From positions 1-64,000 of the forward strand of contig SRJI02000013.1 in NCBI GenBank assembly GCA_005473895.2: a stretch of 64,000 nucleotides of DNA, given 5' to 3'. Each line of letters begins with the position of its first letter. Positions within the stretch are counted from its first letter, which is position 1. Positions 44,108 to 56,762 of the stretch are shown here, piece by piece. The position numbers were made by a program, and so were the translations under genes. Origin of the DNA: Carideicomes alvinocaridis. GTDB lineage: Bacteria > Pseudomonadota > Alphaproteobacteria > Rhodobacterales > Rhodobacteraceae. The notes below the pieces were generated by a model. The model worked only from the letters and a program-made list of their open reading frames with translations, was not told the origin of the DNA and did no database searches.

Positions 44108-44137
44108 TTGCACCCCATATCCGGGCTCTGGTATAAG
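44108..44137 (+). promoter_or_regulatory. gyrA promoter
   Basis: TTGCAC (44108-44113), an 18-base spacer and TATAAG (44132-44137) form a recognisable sigma-70 promoter with a start near 44144, 40 bases before the gyrA GTG. The -10 matches 5 of 6 consensus bases. The same gap carries the divergent usg start. Confidence 0.55.
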
Positions 44138-44181
44138 CTGTTCAACAAGATGTTGCGTGACCGGAAAGACAGGCAGAATAC

Positions 44182-46959
<2,778 letters not shown>

Positions 46960-47233
46960 TTCCGCCCTGCGGGCGGGCCCGCGTCATTTGTCTTGTTAAT
47001 TAAACCCGGCCGTGCTTGGCTTTCAGGGCGATCATCGGGCGAGGCCAGGTCGCCGCGTGGCCTGCGCAGCTTTTGCCGAGAGCTCAGGGCGTCTCGGGAT
47101 CAGCCGCGCGCTGTGCATCCCTCGGTCGGCGCGGCGCCGACGGACACCTCGCAGATGACCGGACCGCGACGCTTTCGTTTGCCGGTCGGTGGCGGGGCCA
47201 TGCGCTCCGCCACCTCGCGTATCGGACGGATGC
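46960..47233. other. intergenic region after gyrA
   Basis: About 270 bases between gyrA and the convergent SYLF gene. A hairpin CCGCCC/GGGCGG (46962-46976) follows the gyrA stop but lacks a clean U-run; an AT-rich TTAATTAA motif lies near 47000. No gene is visible. Confidence 0.4.
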
Positions 47234-47794
47234 TCAGCCCGGAATGATTCGCGTGTATTTCGTGCCTTCCAGCGTGGCGCCGATGCGCAGGCCGGAAACG
47301 CCGAAGATCACCGCGATGACCGGCGACATGGAGGTCGTCGTCTCCGCGCGCAGGGTCTCGCCCTGTTCCGGGGTGGCGTATTCGATGTCGCCGCCGGCTG
47401 CCCAGCCGGGGCCGCGGCGGAAATTCATCAGCGCGTTGTCGGTCATGAAGAACAGCACGTGGGAATATTGCTGCGCGCCGATCTGGAGCCCGACATTGGC
47501 CTTGGTGGCCGAGTAGTAATCGACCGGAACCCCGTCGACCAGCAGCGAGCCGCGACCGTAGCCGCCGCCGATGCCCATGCCGGCCTCGGTCACCAGCGGC
47601 ATGACCAGCATGCCCGAGGACCGGTCCGCCAGCTGCCGCGTATTGGGATAGCGTGCGTACATGTCGGACAGCACGCGCTGGACCCGCGCGTCGATCTTCT
47701 CTGCACCGCCGCCGCCGAAACCGTTGCCGCAGGCCGCGAGCGCAGCCGCGCTCAGTCCTGCCAGGGTGAATGCCCGCCGGGAATATCTGCTCAT
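47234..47794 (-). CDS. SYLF (YSC84)-domain lipoprotein, Tat-type signal
   Basis: A 186-residue lipoprotein: SRRAFTLAGLSAAALAAC has a Tat-like SRRxF motif followed by a lipobox ending at Cys22, so it may be exported folded. The body (about 45-186) is a SYLF domain: SSGMLVMPLVTEAGMGIGGG, GRGSLLVDGVPVDYYSATKA, SHVLFFMTDNALMNF and GVSGLRIGATLEGTKYTRI. SYLF proteins bind phospholipids. GAGGCGAAAG precedes ATG 47794. Alone between gyrA (convergent) and hemB. Confidence 0.83.
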   Translation of the reverse strand: MSRYSRRAFTLAGLSAAALAACGNGFGGGGAEKIDARVQRVLSDMYARYPNTRQLADRSSGMLVMPLVTEAGMGIGGGYGRGSLLVDGVPVDYYSATKANVGLQIGAQQYSHVLFFMTDNALMNFRRGPGWAAGGDIEYATPEQGETLRAETTTSMSPVIAVIFGVSGLRIGATLEGTKYTRIIPG

Positions 47795-47918
47795 GTTTCT
47801 TTCGCCTCGCACCTCGGGTGTATCAAATCCGGCCTGTTCGTCCGCCGGTTGGTGGCCGCAGTATATAGGCCGGCCATGAGCCTGTCACGCCATAGGTGGG
47901 ACGGCCGAGTCCTCCCGG

Positions 47919-48941
<1,023 letters not shown>

Positions 48942-49053
48942 TCAGGTGGCATGGAATTTGCCGCCCCGCAAGGGTAGGCAAGGCTCACGCCACTCGTGTA
49001 AGAGCAGCCGGACCGGCGGAGGAGTGGCGCCGGGGGAATATTGGGACAGCGTC

Positions 49054-49581
49054 TTGGACTGGCATACGCTCGTTTTTGAGACAATCGACATGCGCAGCTT
49101 CTCGAACCTCTGGTTCTGGATCGCGCTTGCGGTGATGTGGTCGACCACCAGCCATTGGGTGCTGGGCGTGCCCTATGACATGATCACCCGCGCCCGGCGG
49201 CAGGGCGGCGAGGCGCAGCGCGACCTCGAGGACATCGTCCGCGTCAACATCAACCGCCTGCTCTACATCGCCGAAGAGGCCGGCGTCTGGCTGATGGGCT
49301 TTGTCTGCTTCCTGCTGACGGGGCTCGCCATCGCCGGCTTCTGGTACCGGGTGGAGCTGTGCCAGGCGGTCTTTCTGCTGATGTTCCCGATGACATTCGT
49401 CGGCATGCTCAGCATCGCCTCGGCCCGCCGCATCCGCATCGAGGCGGCCGAGGGCGAGGCGCTGCAGCGGCGGCTCCTGCGGCACCGGCTGGCGACCCAG
49501 GTGATCGGCATGCTCTCCATTTTCGTGACCGCGCTCTGGGGCATGTACCAGAACCTCGCCATCGGGGTCTGGGCGAACTGA
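49054..49581 (+). CDS. SufBCD-associated membrane protein ('component of SufBCD complex')
   Basis: A 175-residue membrane protein of a Rhodobacterales family I know under the label 'component of SufBCD complex'. A TTG start gives MDWHTLVFETIDMRSFSNLW, the family N-terminus; the first ATG (49090) would cut into it, and a GTG at 49024 touches a GGAGGA. Four helices: about 15-35, 75-95, 103-125, 148-170. IVRVNINRLLYIAEEAGVW is conserved. The label is unproven; it lies 5 kb from the suf genes, between hemB and mfd. GGGACAG precedes the TTG. Confidence 0.72.
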   Translation: MDWHTLVFETIDMRSFSNLWFWIALAVMWSTTSHWVLGVPYDMITRARRQGGEAQRDLEDIVRVNINRLLYIAEEAGVWLMGFVCFLLTGLAIAGFWYRVELCQAVFLLMFPMTFVGMLSIASARRIRIEAAEGEALQRRLLRHRLATQVIGMLSIFVTALWGMYQNLAIGVWAN

Positions 49582-49641
49582 GCCGCGCCCTGCGGCCGCA
49601 TCCGATTGACAATGGCCGCCAAACACCCAAATGACGGCTCC

Positions 49642-52600
49642 ATGGCTCAGACATCCCACATCACCGTCGGCGGCGCGCCCGAAGGCTTCGACGCCCGGCT
49701 GATCCTCGACGAGATCGCGAAGAGCGGCGGCCCGGTGCTGCACGTGGCGCGCGACGACAAGCGGCTGGCGGCGATGCGCGACGCGCTGGCGGTCTTTGAC
49801 CCCGCGATGCCGGTGATGACCTTCCCCGGCTGGGATTGCCTGCCCTATGACCGGGTCTCGCCCAATGCCGACATCTCGGCCACCCGCATGGCGACCCTGG
49901 CCGCGCTGGTCCACGGGATGCCCGAGCGTTTCGTGCTGCTGACCACGCTCAACGCCGCGACCCAGCGGGTGCCTGCCCGCGAGGTGCTGCGCGACGCGGC
50001 CTTTTCCGCCCGCGTCGGCGGCCGCGTGGACGAGGAGGCACTGCGCGGCTTCCTCGTGCGCATGGGCTTCACCCAGGCGCCCACGGTGACCGAGCCCGGC
50101 GATTACGCGATCCGCGGCGGCATCATCGACATCTTCCCGCCGGGCGAGCTTGGGCCCGTGCGGCTCGACCTTTTCGGCGACGTGCTGGACGGGGCGCGGC
50201 GCTTCGACCCGGGCTCTCAGCGGACCACGGAAAAGCTCGACGCGATAGAGCTTGCGCCGGTCTCGGAGGTGATCCTCGACGACGCCGCGATCACCCGGTT
50301 CCGCCAGAACTACCGGATCGAGTTCGGCGCGGCGGGCACCGACGATCCGCTTTACGAGGCGGTGAGCGCGGGGCGCAAGCACCAAGGGATCGAGCACTGG
50401 CTGCCCTTCTTTCATGAAAAGCTGGAGCTGCTGTTCGACTACGTGCCGCAGGCGACGGTGACGCTGGACGACCAGGTCACGCCGACGCGGCTGGCCCGCT
50501 GGGAGAGCATCGAGGACCAGTACGAGACGCGGCGCCTGGCCATGGGCGACCGCAACCGGATGGACACGATCTACAAGCCGACGCCGCCGGGGCAGCTCTA
50601 CCTCGACGACGCGGCCTGGGAGGCGGCGATGGAGGGGCGCCGGGTGCTGCAGTTCCACCCGCTGGCGCAAGCCTCCGGCCCCTCGGTCGTCGATGCGGGC
50701 GGGCGCGTGGGGCGCAACTTCTCGCCCGAGCGGCAACAGGAAAGCATCAGCCTTTTCGGTGCCTTGGCGGATCATATTCGTGCAAAGCTCGAAGACGGGC
50801 CGGTCGTCGTCGCTTCCTATTCCGAGGGCGCGCGCGAGCGCCTGACCGGGCTCATCGAGGACGAGGGCGTGGCCGAGGCGATCCCGGTCACCGACATGAC
50901 CCGTGTCGGAAAGCGGGGCCTGCACCTGGCCGTCTGGGCGCTGGAACACGGCTTCGAGGGGCCGGTGGACGGCCGCCGCATGACGGTCATCTCGGAACAG
51001 GACGTTCTGGGCGACCGGCTGATCCGGCAGCCGCGCAAGAAACGGCGGGCCGAGAACTTCCTGACCGAGGCGCAAAGCCTCAGCCCCGGCGATCTGGTGG
51101 TGCATGTGGACCATGGCGTGGGCCGCTACCACGGGCTGGAGGTCATCACCGCGGCGGGCGCGGCGCATGAATGCCTGCTGCTGGAATATGCCGAGAATGC
51201 AAGGCTTTACCTGCCGGTCGAGAATATCGAACTGCTGTCGCGCTACGGCCACGAGGAAGGGCTTCTGGACAAGCTGGGCGGCGGCGCCTGGCAGGCCAAG
51301 AAGGCGCGGCTCAAGGAGCGGATCCGCGAGATGGCCGACCGGCTCATCCGCGTGGCGGCCGAACGCGCGCTGCGCAAGGCGCCGATCCTCGAGCCGCCGC
51401 CGGGCATGTGGGACGCTTTTGCCGCCCGCTTCCCCTACGAGGAGACGGACGACCAGCTGCGCGCCATTTCCGAGGTGATGGAGGATCTGACCTCCGGCCA
51501 GCCGATGGACCGGCTGATCTGCGGCGACGTGGGCTTTGGCAAGACCGAGGTGGCGATGCGGGCCGCTTTCGTGGCGGCCATGTCCGGCGTGCAGGTGGCG
51601 GTGATCGCGCCGACCACGCTGCTGGCCCGCCAGCACGCCAAGTCCTTCCAGGAGCGGTTCCGCGGTTTCCCGTTGGAAGTCAGGCAGTTGTCGCGCTTTG
51701 TGTCGGCAAAGGATGCACAGGCGACGCGCGACGGGCTGGCCCGCGGCACCGTCGATATCGTCGTCGGCACCCATGCGCTGCTGGCCAAGGGCGTGCGGTT
51801 CCAGAACCTCGGCCTGCTGGTCATCGACGAGGAACAGCATTTCGGGGTGAGCCACAAGGAGCGGCTGAAATCCCTGCGCTCGGACATCCACGTGCTGACG
51901 CTGACCGCCACGCCGATCCCGCGGACGCTGCAATTGTCGCTCTCCGGCGTGCGCGAGCTGTCGATCATCGGCACGCCGCCGGTCGACCGGCTGGCGATCC
52001 GCACCTACGTGTCTGAATTCGACGCCGTCACCATCCGCGAGGCGCTGCTGCGCGAGCATTACCGCGGCGGGCAGAGCTTCTATGTCTGCCCGCGGCTCAG
52101 CGACCTGCCGGAGCTGGAGGAATTCCTGAAGGAGCAGCTACCGGAGCTCAGCTACGTTGTGGCGCATGGCCAGATGGCCGCGGGCGAGCTCGACGACCGG
52201 ATGAACGCCTTCTACGACGGGAAATACGACGTGCTGCTGGCCACGACCATCGTGGAATCGGGCCTCGACATCCCCGCCGCCAACACGATGATCGTGCACC
52301 GCGCGGACATGTTCGGGCTGGCGCAGCTCTACCAGATCCGCGGCCGGGTGGGGCGGTCCAAGACCCGCGCCTATGCCTATCTCACCACGAAACCGCGGGC
52401 GAAGCTCACCGACTCGGCGCAGAAGCGGCTGCGGGTTCTGGGCTCGCTCGACAGTCTCGGGGCGGGCTTCACGCTGGCAAGCCAGGACCTCGACATTCGC
52501 GGGGCCGGCAACCTGCTGGGCGAGGAGCAGTCGGGCCAGATGCGCGACGTGGGCTACGAACTGTACCAGACCATGCTCGAGGAGGCGATCGCCAAGATCA

Positions 52601-53115
52601 AGTCGGGTGAGATGGAGGGCCTCAGCGACGATGACGGGCAATGGGCGCCGCAGATCAACCTCGGTGTCCCGGTGCTGATCCCCGAGGATTACGTGCCCGA
52701 CCTCGACGTCCGGCTGGGCCTTTACCGCCGCCTGTCGGAACTGACGACCAAGGTGGAGCTCGAGGGTTTCGCGGCCGAGCTGATCGACCGGTTCGGGACG
52801 CTGCCCAAGGAGGTCAACACGCTGCTGCTGGTGGTCCGGATCAAGGCCATGTGCAAGCGCGCGGGCATCGCCAAGCTCGATGGCGGGCCCAAGGGCGCCA
52901 CGATCCAGTTCCACAATGACAAGTTCGCCAACCCGCAGGGGCTGGTCGAATTCATCCGGGCGCAGGACGGGCTGGCCAAGGTGAAGGAGAACAAGATCGT
53001 CGTGCGCCGCGACTGGAAGAAGGACGGCGACAAGATCAAGGGCGCCTTCGCCATCGCCCGCGACCTGGCCGAGAAGGTCGTGGAGCAGGAGAAGCGCAAG
53101 AAGGCCAGCGCCTGA
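49642..53115 (+). CDS. mfd: transcription-repair coupling factor Mfd
   Basis: A 1157-residue Mfd, which displaces stalled RNA polymerase and recruits UvrA to the damaged strand. N-terminal UvrB-homology region (about 1-330), RNAP-interaction domain (about 475-545; LVVHVDHGVGRYHGLE), RecG-like translocase (about 600-960): Walker A CGDVGFGKTEVAMRAA, motif II DEEQHFGVSHKE, LTATPIPRTLQ, TTIVESGLDIPAANT, and TRCF C-terminal domain. Start uncertain: ATG 49642 (MAQTSHITVGGAPEGF) is chosen; ATG 49612 adds 10 residues. No strong ribosome site for either. Length is ordinary. Confidence 0.95.
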   Translation: MAQTSHITVGGAPEGFDARLILDEIAKSGGPVLHVARDDKRLAAMRDALAVFDPAMPVMTFPGWDCLPYDRVSPNADISATRMATLAALVHGMPERFVLLTTLNAATQRVPAREVLRDAAFSARVGGRVDEEALRGFLVRMGFTQAPTVTEPGDYAIRGGIIDIFPPGELGPVRLDLFGDVLDGARRFDPGSQRTTEKLDAIELAPVSEVILDDAAITRFRQNYRIEFGAAGTDDPLYEAVSAGRKHQGIEHWLPFFHEKLELLFDYVPQATVTLDDQVTPTRLARWESIEDQYETRRLAMGDRNRMDTIYKPTPPGQLYLDDAAWEAAMEGRRVLQFHPLAQASGPSVVDAGGRVGRNFSPERQQESISLFGALADHIRAKLEDGPVVVASYSEGARERLTGLIEDEGVAEAIPVTDMTRVGKRGLHLAVWALEHGFEGPVDGRRMTVISEQDVLGDRLIRQPRKKRRAENFLTEAQSLSPGDLVVHVDHGVGRYHGLEVITAAGAAHECLLLEYAENARLYLPVENIELLSRYGHEEGLLDKLGGGAWQAKKARLKERIREMADRLIRVAAERALRKAPILEPPPGMWDAFAARFPYEETDDQLRAISEVMEDLTSGQPMDRLICGDVGFGKTEVAMRAAFVAAMSGVQVAVIAPTTLLARQHAKSFQERFRGFPLEVRQLSRFVSAKDAQATRDGLARGTVDIVVGTHALLAKGVRFQNLGLLVIDEEQHFGVSHKERLKSLRSDIHVLTLTATPIPRTLQLSLSGVRELSIIGTPPVDRLAIRTYVSEFDAVTIREALLREHYRGGQSFYVCPRLSDLPELEEFLKEQLPELSYVVAHGQMAAGELDDRMNAFYDGKYDVLLATTIVESGLDIPAANTMIVHRADMFGLAQLYQIRGRVGRSKTRAYAYLTTKPRAKLTDSAQKRLRVLGSLDSLGAGFTLASQDLDIRGAGNLLGEEQSGQMRDVGYELYQTMLEEAIAKIKSGEMEGLSDDDGQWAPQINLGVPVLIPEDYVPDLDVRLGLYRRLSELTTKVELEGFAAELIDRFGTLPKEVNTLLLVVRIKAMCKRAGIAKLDGGPKGATIQFHNDKFANPQGLVEFIRAQDGLAKVKENKIVVRRDWKKDGDKIKGAFAIARDLAEKVVEQEKRKKASA

Positions 53116-53196
53116 CCGGCACGCCTCTACTGCCGGGGCCCCTGTCTGCCGGCGCGGGCCGGGCTAGGTTGGGCCGGACGCAAAGGAGTATTGGCT

Positions 53197-53928
53197 ATGA
53201 CGGACAAGGTTGCAGTGGTGACCGGCGCTTCCCGCGGGATCGGTGCCGAGATCGCGATCAGGCTCGCGGCGGACGGATTCGCGGTGGTCGTCGCCTGTCA
53301 CACGGGGCGGGAGGCCGCCGAGGCGGTGGTCACGAAGATCGCGGAATCGGGCGGCGAGGCGGTGGTGGCCCAGGCCGATCTGGGCGACCCGGCCGGCATG
53401 TCGCAGCTCTTCGACGCCGCGGAGAAGGCCTTTGGCGGGGTGGACGTGCTGGTCAACAACGCGGGCATGATGGCGCTGTCGCCGGTGGCCGAGGTCACGG
53501 ATGACAGCTTCGAGCGGCAGGTCTCGGTCAATTTGGGCGGCGTCTTTCGCGGGCTGCGCGAGGCGGCCAACCGGCTGCGGAACGGCGGCGCGGTGGTCAA
53601 CTTTTCCTCCAGCGTGGTCGGGCTCTACCAGCCGGGTTATGCGGTCTATGCCGCGACCAAGGCCGGGGTGGAGGCGATGACCCACGTCCTGGCCAAGGAG
53701 CTCGCGTCGCGGGGCATCCGCGTGAACACCGTGGCGCCGGGCCCGGTGGAGACCGACCTCTTCATGCACGGCAAGAGCCCCGACCTGGTGGAAAAGATCA
53801 TGCAGTCGATTCCCTTCGGCCGGCTGGGCCAGCCCGAAGAGATCGCGCGGGTGGTCAGTTTCCTGGCCGGTCCGGACAGCGGCTGGGTGACGGGCCAGGT
53901 GATCCGTGCCAATGGCGGGGTGGTCTGA
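53197..53928 (+). CDS. SDR family oxidoreductase
   Basis: A 243-residue short-chain dehydrogenase, classical type. NAD(P) loop TGASRGIG (residues 9-16), NNAGMM, catalytic Ser about 138 (FSSSVVG), Tyr151 and Lys155 (YAVYAATKAG), and the PGPVETDLF loop. AAAGGAG sits 8 bases before ATG 53197. Closest in look to 3-ketoacyl-ACP-reductase-like or glucose-dehydrogenase-like SDRs; substrate unknown. It stands 80 bases after mfd with its own ribosome site and is convergent with a small gene. Confidence 0.88.
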   Translation: MTDKVAVVTGASRGIGAEIAIRLAADGFAVVVACHTGREAAEAVVTKIAESGGEAVVAQADLGDPAGMSQLFDAAEKAFGGVDVLVNNAGMMALSPVAEVTDDSFERQVSVNLGGVFRGLREAANRLRNGGAVVNFSSSVVGLYQPGYAVYAATKAGVEAMTHVLAKELASRGIRVNTVAPGPVETDLFMHGKSPDLVEKIMQSIPFGRLGQPEEIARVVSFLAGPDSGWVTGQVIRANGGVV

Positions 53929-54000
53929 GAGGGGCAGCCGGGGCGGCGACCCGCTCCGGCAATGCATGTCCTTGCGGGGCCGCCGAACGAGCCCGACGGC

Positions 54001-54237
54001 TCAGTCGCCGGCCTTGCCTGGCCCGGCGGCGGCCAGCCGCGCATTGAGGAATTCGCGTGCCTTGGCTTCGGCCATGCGCACGCGGATCTCGGTCAGGAAC
54101 GCCTCTTCCAGCGTCTGGGAGGCGGTGCCCAGCACGTTGCCCACCTCGACGAAGAGCCGGTCGTCGCCGGTGCTCTCCATCGCTTGCATCGTGTCTTCGG
54201 CCAGTCTTGCGGCCAGCGTCTCCAGGCTGGAGGCCAT
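54001..54237 (-). CDS. small protein of unknown function (78 aa)
   Basis: A 78-residue helical protein, MASSLETLAARLAEDTMQAM, with a second amphipathic helix (LTEIRVRMAEAKAREFLNAR) and a Gly/Ala tail. GGAG lies 6 bases before the ATG. It is 17 bases downstream of the alpha/beta hydrolase in the same direction, so the two are likely one operon. No family recognised; composition and ribosome site suggest a real gene. Confidence 0.72.
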   Translation of the reverse strand: MASSLETLAARLAEDTMQAMESTGDDRLFVEVGNVLGTASQTLEEAFLTEIRVRMAEAKAREFLNARLAAAGPGKAGD

Positions 54238-54254
54238 GGGCGGCTCCTGTCGGT

Positions 54255-54908
54255 TCAGCGGGTGTTTTCGGTCAGGCGGCGCTTCACGTAGGTGCTGACC
54301 GTGTCGATCATCGGCTCCATGTGCGGCTCTTCGAAGAAGTGGCCCGCGCCCTCGATCTCCTCGTGGGTGACGGTGATGCCCTTCTGCTCGTGCAGCTTGG
54401 AGACGAGGTTCACCGTGTCCGCGGGCGGCGCCACGCGGTCCTTCGTGCCGTTGATGATCAGCCCCGAGGAGGGGCAGGGCGCGAGGAAGGAGAAGTCGTA
54501 CATGTTGGCCGGCGGCGAGACCGAGATGAAGCCGGTGATCTCCGGCCGGCGCATCAGCAACTGCATGCCGATCCAGGCGCCGAAGGAAAAGCCCGCGACC
54601 CAGCAATGCTTGGAATTGTTGTTCATCGACTGCAGGTAGTCGAGCGCCGAGGCGGCATCGGACAGCTCGCCCACGCCCTGGTCGTATTCGCCCTGGCTGC
54701 GCCCCACGCCGCGGAAATTGAACCGCAGCACGGTGAAACCCATGTTATAGAAGGCGTAGTGCAGGTTGTAGACGACCTTGTTGTTCATGGTGCCGCCGAA
54801 CTGCGGATGCGGGTGCAGCACGATGGCGATCGGGGCGTCGCGTTCCTTCTGGGGATGATAGCGCCCTTCAAGGCGTCCTTCGGGTCCGGGAAAGATGACC
54901 TCGGGCAT
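54255..54908 (-). CDS. alpha/beta hydrolase
   Basis: A 217-residue hydrolase with the alpha/beta fold: oxyanion region HPHPQFGGTMNN, nucleophile elbow GFSFGAWIG (Ser), acid loop NGTKDRVAPPADT and catalytic His in GAGHFFEEPH. The strand VLRFNFRGVGRSQGEYDQG is typical of the small dienelactone-hydrolase-like/YsfX group. GGAG lies 9 bases before ATG 54908. It is divergent from iscR, with an Irr-type palindrome in the shared region, so iron control is possible. Substrate unknown. Confidence 0.86.
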   Translation of the reverse strand: MPEVIFPGPEGRLEGRYHPQKERDAPIAIVLHPHPQFGGTMNNKVVYNLHYAFYNMGFTVLRFNFRGVGRSQGEYDQGVGELSDAASALDYLQSMNNNSKHCWVAGFSFGAWIGMQLLMRRPEITGFISVSPPANMYDFSFLAPCPSSGLIINGTKDRVAPPADTVNLVSKLHEQKGITVTHEEIEGAGHFFEEPHMEPMIDTVSTYVKRRLTENTR

Positions 54909-54967
54909 GGGCAGTCGGCACTCCTGCACGGGCGCGGCGGCATTCTTGACGGAAGCCGCCGAGCACC

Positions 54968-54982
54968 TTAGAATTGTTCTAA
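54968..54982. promoter_or_regulatory. Irr/ICE-type iron-control palindrome between hydrolase and iscR
   Basis: Perfect palindrome TTAGAA-TTG-TTCTAA, matching the inverted repeat (TTAGAA N3 TTCTAA) known as the Irr-binding ICE motif in alphaproteobacteria. It lies 60 bases before the hydrolase start and 162 before iscR. Irr controls iron-sulfur and heme genes in this group, so a role at the suf operon is well founded in family knowledge, but not shown here. Confidence 0.68.
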
Positions 54983-55143
54983 TCTTGCCCTCATGAAGGG
55001 CTGTAGGCAGATAAGCCTTGCCGCGCGCAAGGTCAATGATGTCAAAGGGGCCGCGACAGGTACGCGACCGGGGGGCGGGCCTGCGGGGCCCCCGAAAACC
55101 AGCGCCCCGCGGACCCCCGGGGCAGAGCAGAGCGGAGGCGCGC

Positions 55144-55656
55144 GTGAAACTGAGTACCAAGGGTCGTTACGCCATGGTGGCGCTGACCGATCTGGCGCTG
55201 CAGCCGGACGGCACGCTCGTCACGCTGGGCGACATCTCGCGCCGGCAGAACATTTCGCTGCCCTACCTGGAACAGCTCTTCGTCAAGCTTCGCCGGTCCG
55301 AACTGGTGGAATCGGTGCGCGGCCCCGGCGGCGGTTATCGCCTGGCCCGGCCCGCGGCCGAGATCCGCGTGGTCGACATCCTCGTCGCTGTGGACGAGAA
55401 GGTGGACGCGATGCATGTGGGGGCCGGCGCCTCGGGCGGGAAATCCGGCAGCCGCGCGCAATCGCTGACCAACCGGTTGTGGCAGGGGCTTTCGGCGCAT
55501 GTCTACGTGTTCCTGCACCAGACCCGCCTGTCGGACGTGATCGGCAACGAGCTGGCGCCGTGCCCGGCCGTGCCCACGCTCTTTGCCGTGGTGGACGAGG
55601 AGACGGCCCCGACCGGTGCGGAGGAGGCCCCGGCCGATCCGCAGGCCACGGCCTGA
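55144..55656 (+). CDS. iscR: Rrf2-family regulator IscR (lacks the cysteine triad)
   Basis: A 170-residue Rrf2 regulator, GTG start with GGAGG upstream. N-terminal winged helix: MKLSTKGRYAMVALTDLALQ, ISRRQNISLPYLEQLFVKLR, GPGGGYRLARPAAEIRVVDI. In IscR of E. coli three cysteines (92, 98, 104) bind the cluster; here that loop reads VDAMHVGAGASGGKSGSRAQ with none. One cysteine remains near the C-terminus (NELAPCPAVP). Rhodobacter sphaeroides IscR is reported as an unusual type with a single cysteine, so this fits the group. First gene of the suf operon. Confidence 0.9.
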   Translation: MKLSTKGRYAMVALTDLALQPDGTLVTLGDISRRQNISLPYLEQLFVKLRRSELVESVRGPGGGYRLARPAAEIRVVDILVAVDEKVDAMHVGAGASGGKSGSRAQSLTNRLWQGLSAHVYVFLHQTRLSDVIGNELAPCPAVPTLFAVVDEETAPTGAEEAPADPQATA

Positions 55657-55698
55657 GCCCGAATTCTCGCGACCCGAATTTCCCCGAAAGGAGCGCGC

Positions 55699-56742
55699 GT
55701 GGCCCGGACCTATCTCGACTGGAACGCGACGGCCCCGCTGCGGGCCGAGGCGCGCGACGCGATGATCGAGGCGATGGACCTGCTGGGCAACCCGTCCTCC
55801 GTCCATGCCGAGGGGCGCGCGGCCAAGGGCCTGGTGGAGAAGGCCCGCGCACAGGTGGCGACCGCGCTTGGCGCCGACGGGGCCGACGTGATCTTTACCT
55901 CCGGCGCGACCGAGGCGGCGGCGCTGGCGCTCGAGGGTCGGGGGCTGGTCGGGGCGGACGTGGAACATGACGCGGTGGCGGCCTGGATCGACCCCTCGCT
56001 GCCGGTGGATCGCGATGGCCGGGTGATGGTCGCCGATCCCGCCCGCAGCACGCTGCAACTGGCCAATTCCGAGACCGGCGTGATCCAGGACCTGCCCGAG
56101 GGGCTGGCGGTCAGCGACCTGACCCAGGGATTCGGCAAACTGCCCATTGCCTTCAACTGGCTGGGATGCCAGATGGCGCTTGTCTCGGCCCACAAGCTCG
56201 GCGGTCCCAAGGGGATCGGGGCGCTGGTGGTGCGGAGGGGCACCGAGATCGCGGCACGTATCCGCGGCGGCGGCCAGGAGATGGGCCGCAGGTCAGGCAC
56301 CGAGAATATCGTGGGAATCGCCGGCTTCGGCGCTGCGGCCGAGGCAGCGGCGGCGGAGCTTGACCGGGGGGCCTGGGACAGCGTGGCCGAACTTAGAAAC
56401 ATTCTAGAAAATAGGCTTGCGATTGAGGCCGGAGAGACTATTTTTGTCGGGAAAGCAAATGCGCGGCTTCCGAACACCTCCTGCTTTGCCACGCCCGGAT
56501 GGAAGGGCGAGACACAGGTGATGCAGATGGACCTTGCCGGCTTCGCCATCTCGGCGGGCTCGGCCTGTTCCAGTGGAAAGGTCCGTGCAAGCCGGGTCCT
56601 TCGGGCCATGGGCCACGACGACGAGACGGCCGCCAGCGCCATCCGCGTCAGCCTGGGGCCGGACGTGACCGAAGACGAGATCGAGCGCTTCGCCGATACC
56701 TGGCTGAAGCACTACCGCAAGTTCCGCGCCCGCGCGGCGTGA
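55699..56742 (+). CDS. cysteine desulfurase (IscS/NifS type)
   Basis: A 347-residue class V aminotransferase-fold desulfurase that makes persulfide sulfur for iron-sulfur clusters. PLP Lys166 lies in [16 protein letters not shown]; catalytic Cys290 in [14 protein letters not shown], the flexible loop of NifS/IscS rather than Suf[16 protein letters not shown] is conserved. Shorter than E. coli IscS (404). Around 56390-56460 the DNA is distinctly AT-rich and carries an ICE-like palindrome (separate entry). Second gene of the operon, 42 bases after iscR, 20 before sufB. Confidence 0.92.
   Translation: MARTYLDWNATAPLRAEARDAMIEAMDLLGNPSSVHAEGRAAKGLVEKARAQVATALGADGADVIFTSGATEAAALALEGRGLVGADVEHDAVAAWIDPSLPVDRDGRVMVADPARSTLQLANSETGVIQDLPEGLAVSDLTQGFGKLPIAFNWLGCQMALVSAHKLGGPKGIGALVVRRGTEIAARIRGGGQEMGRRSGTENIVGIAGFGAAAEAAAAELDRGAWDSVAELRNILENRLAIEAGETIFVGKANARLPNTSCFATPGWKGETQVMQMDLAGFAISAGSACSSGKVRASRVLRAMGHDDETAASAIRVSLGPDVTEDEIERFADTWLKHYRKFRARAA
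56393..56409. promoter_or_regulatory. ICE-like palindrome inside the cysteine desulfurase gene
   Basis: TTAGAA-ACA-TTCTAG followed by AA (56393-56409): a near-perfect copy of the palindrome upstream of iscR, with one mismatch, and TTCTAGAA as an overlapping palindrome. It lies in an AT-rich patch in the coding region, 355 bases before sufB. It may be an internal Irr site or chance. Confidence 0.35.
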
Positions 56743-56762
56743 GACGAAGGAAGGAGGCCGAC

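Noticed and set aside
48985-52059. Long open frame antisense to mfd (1024 codons)
   Set aside because: Shadow of mfd; composition rich in Arg/His/Gln, no start context, conflicts with a complete Mfd on the other strand.
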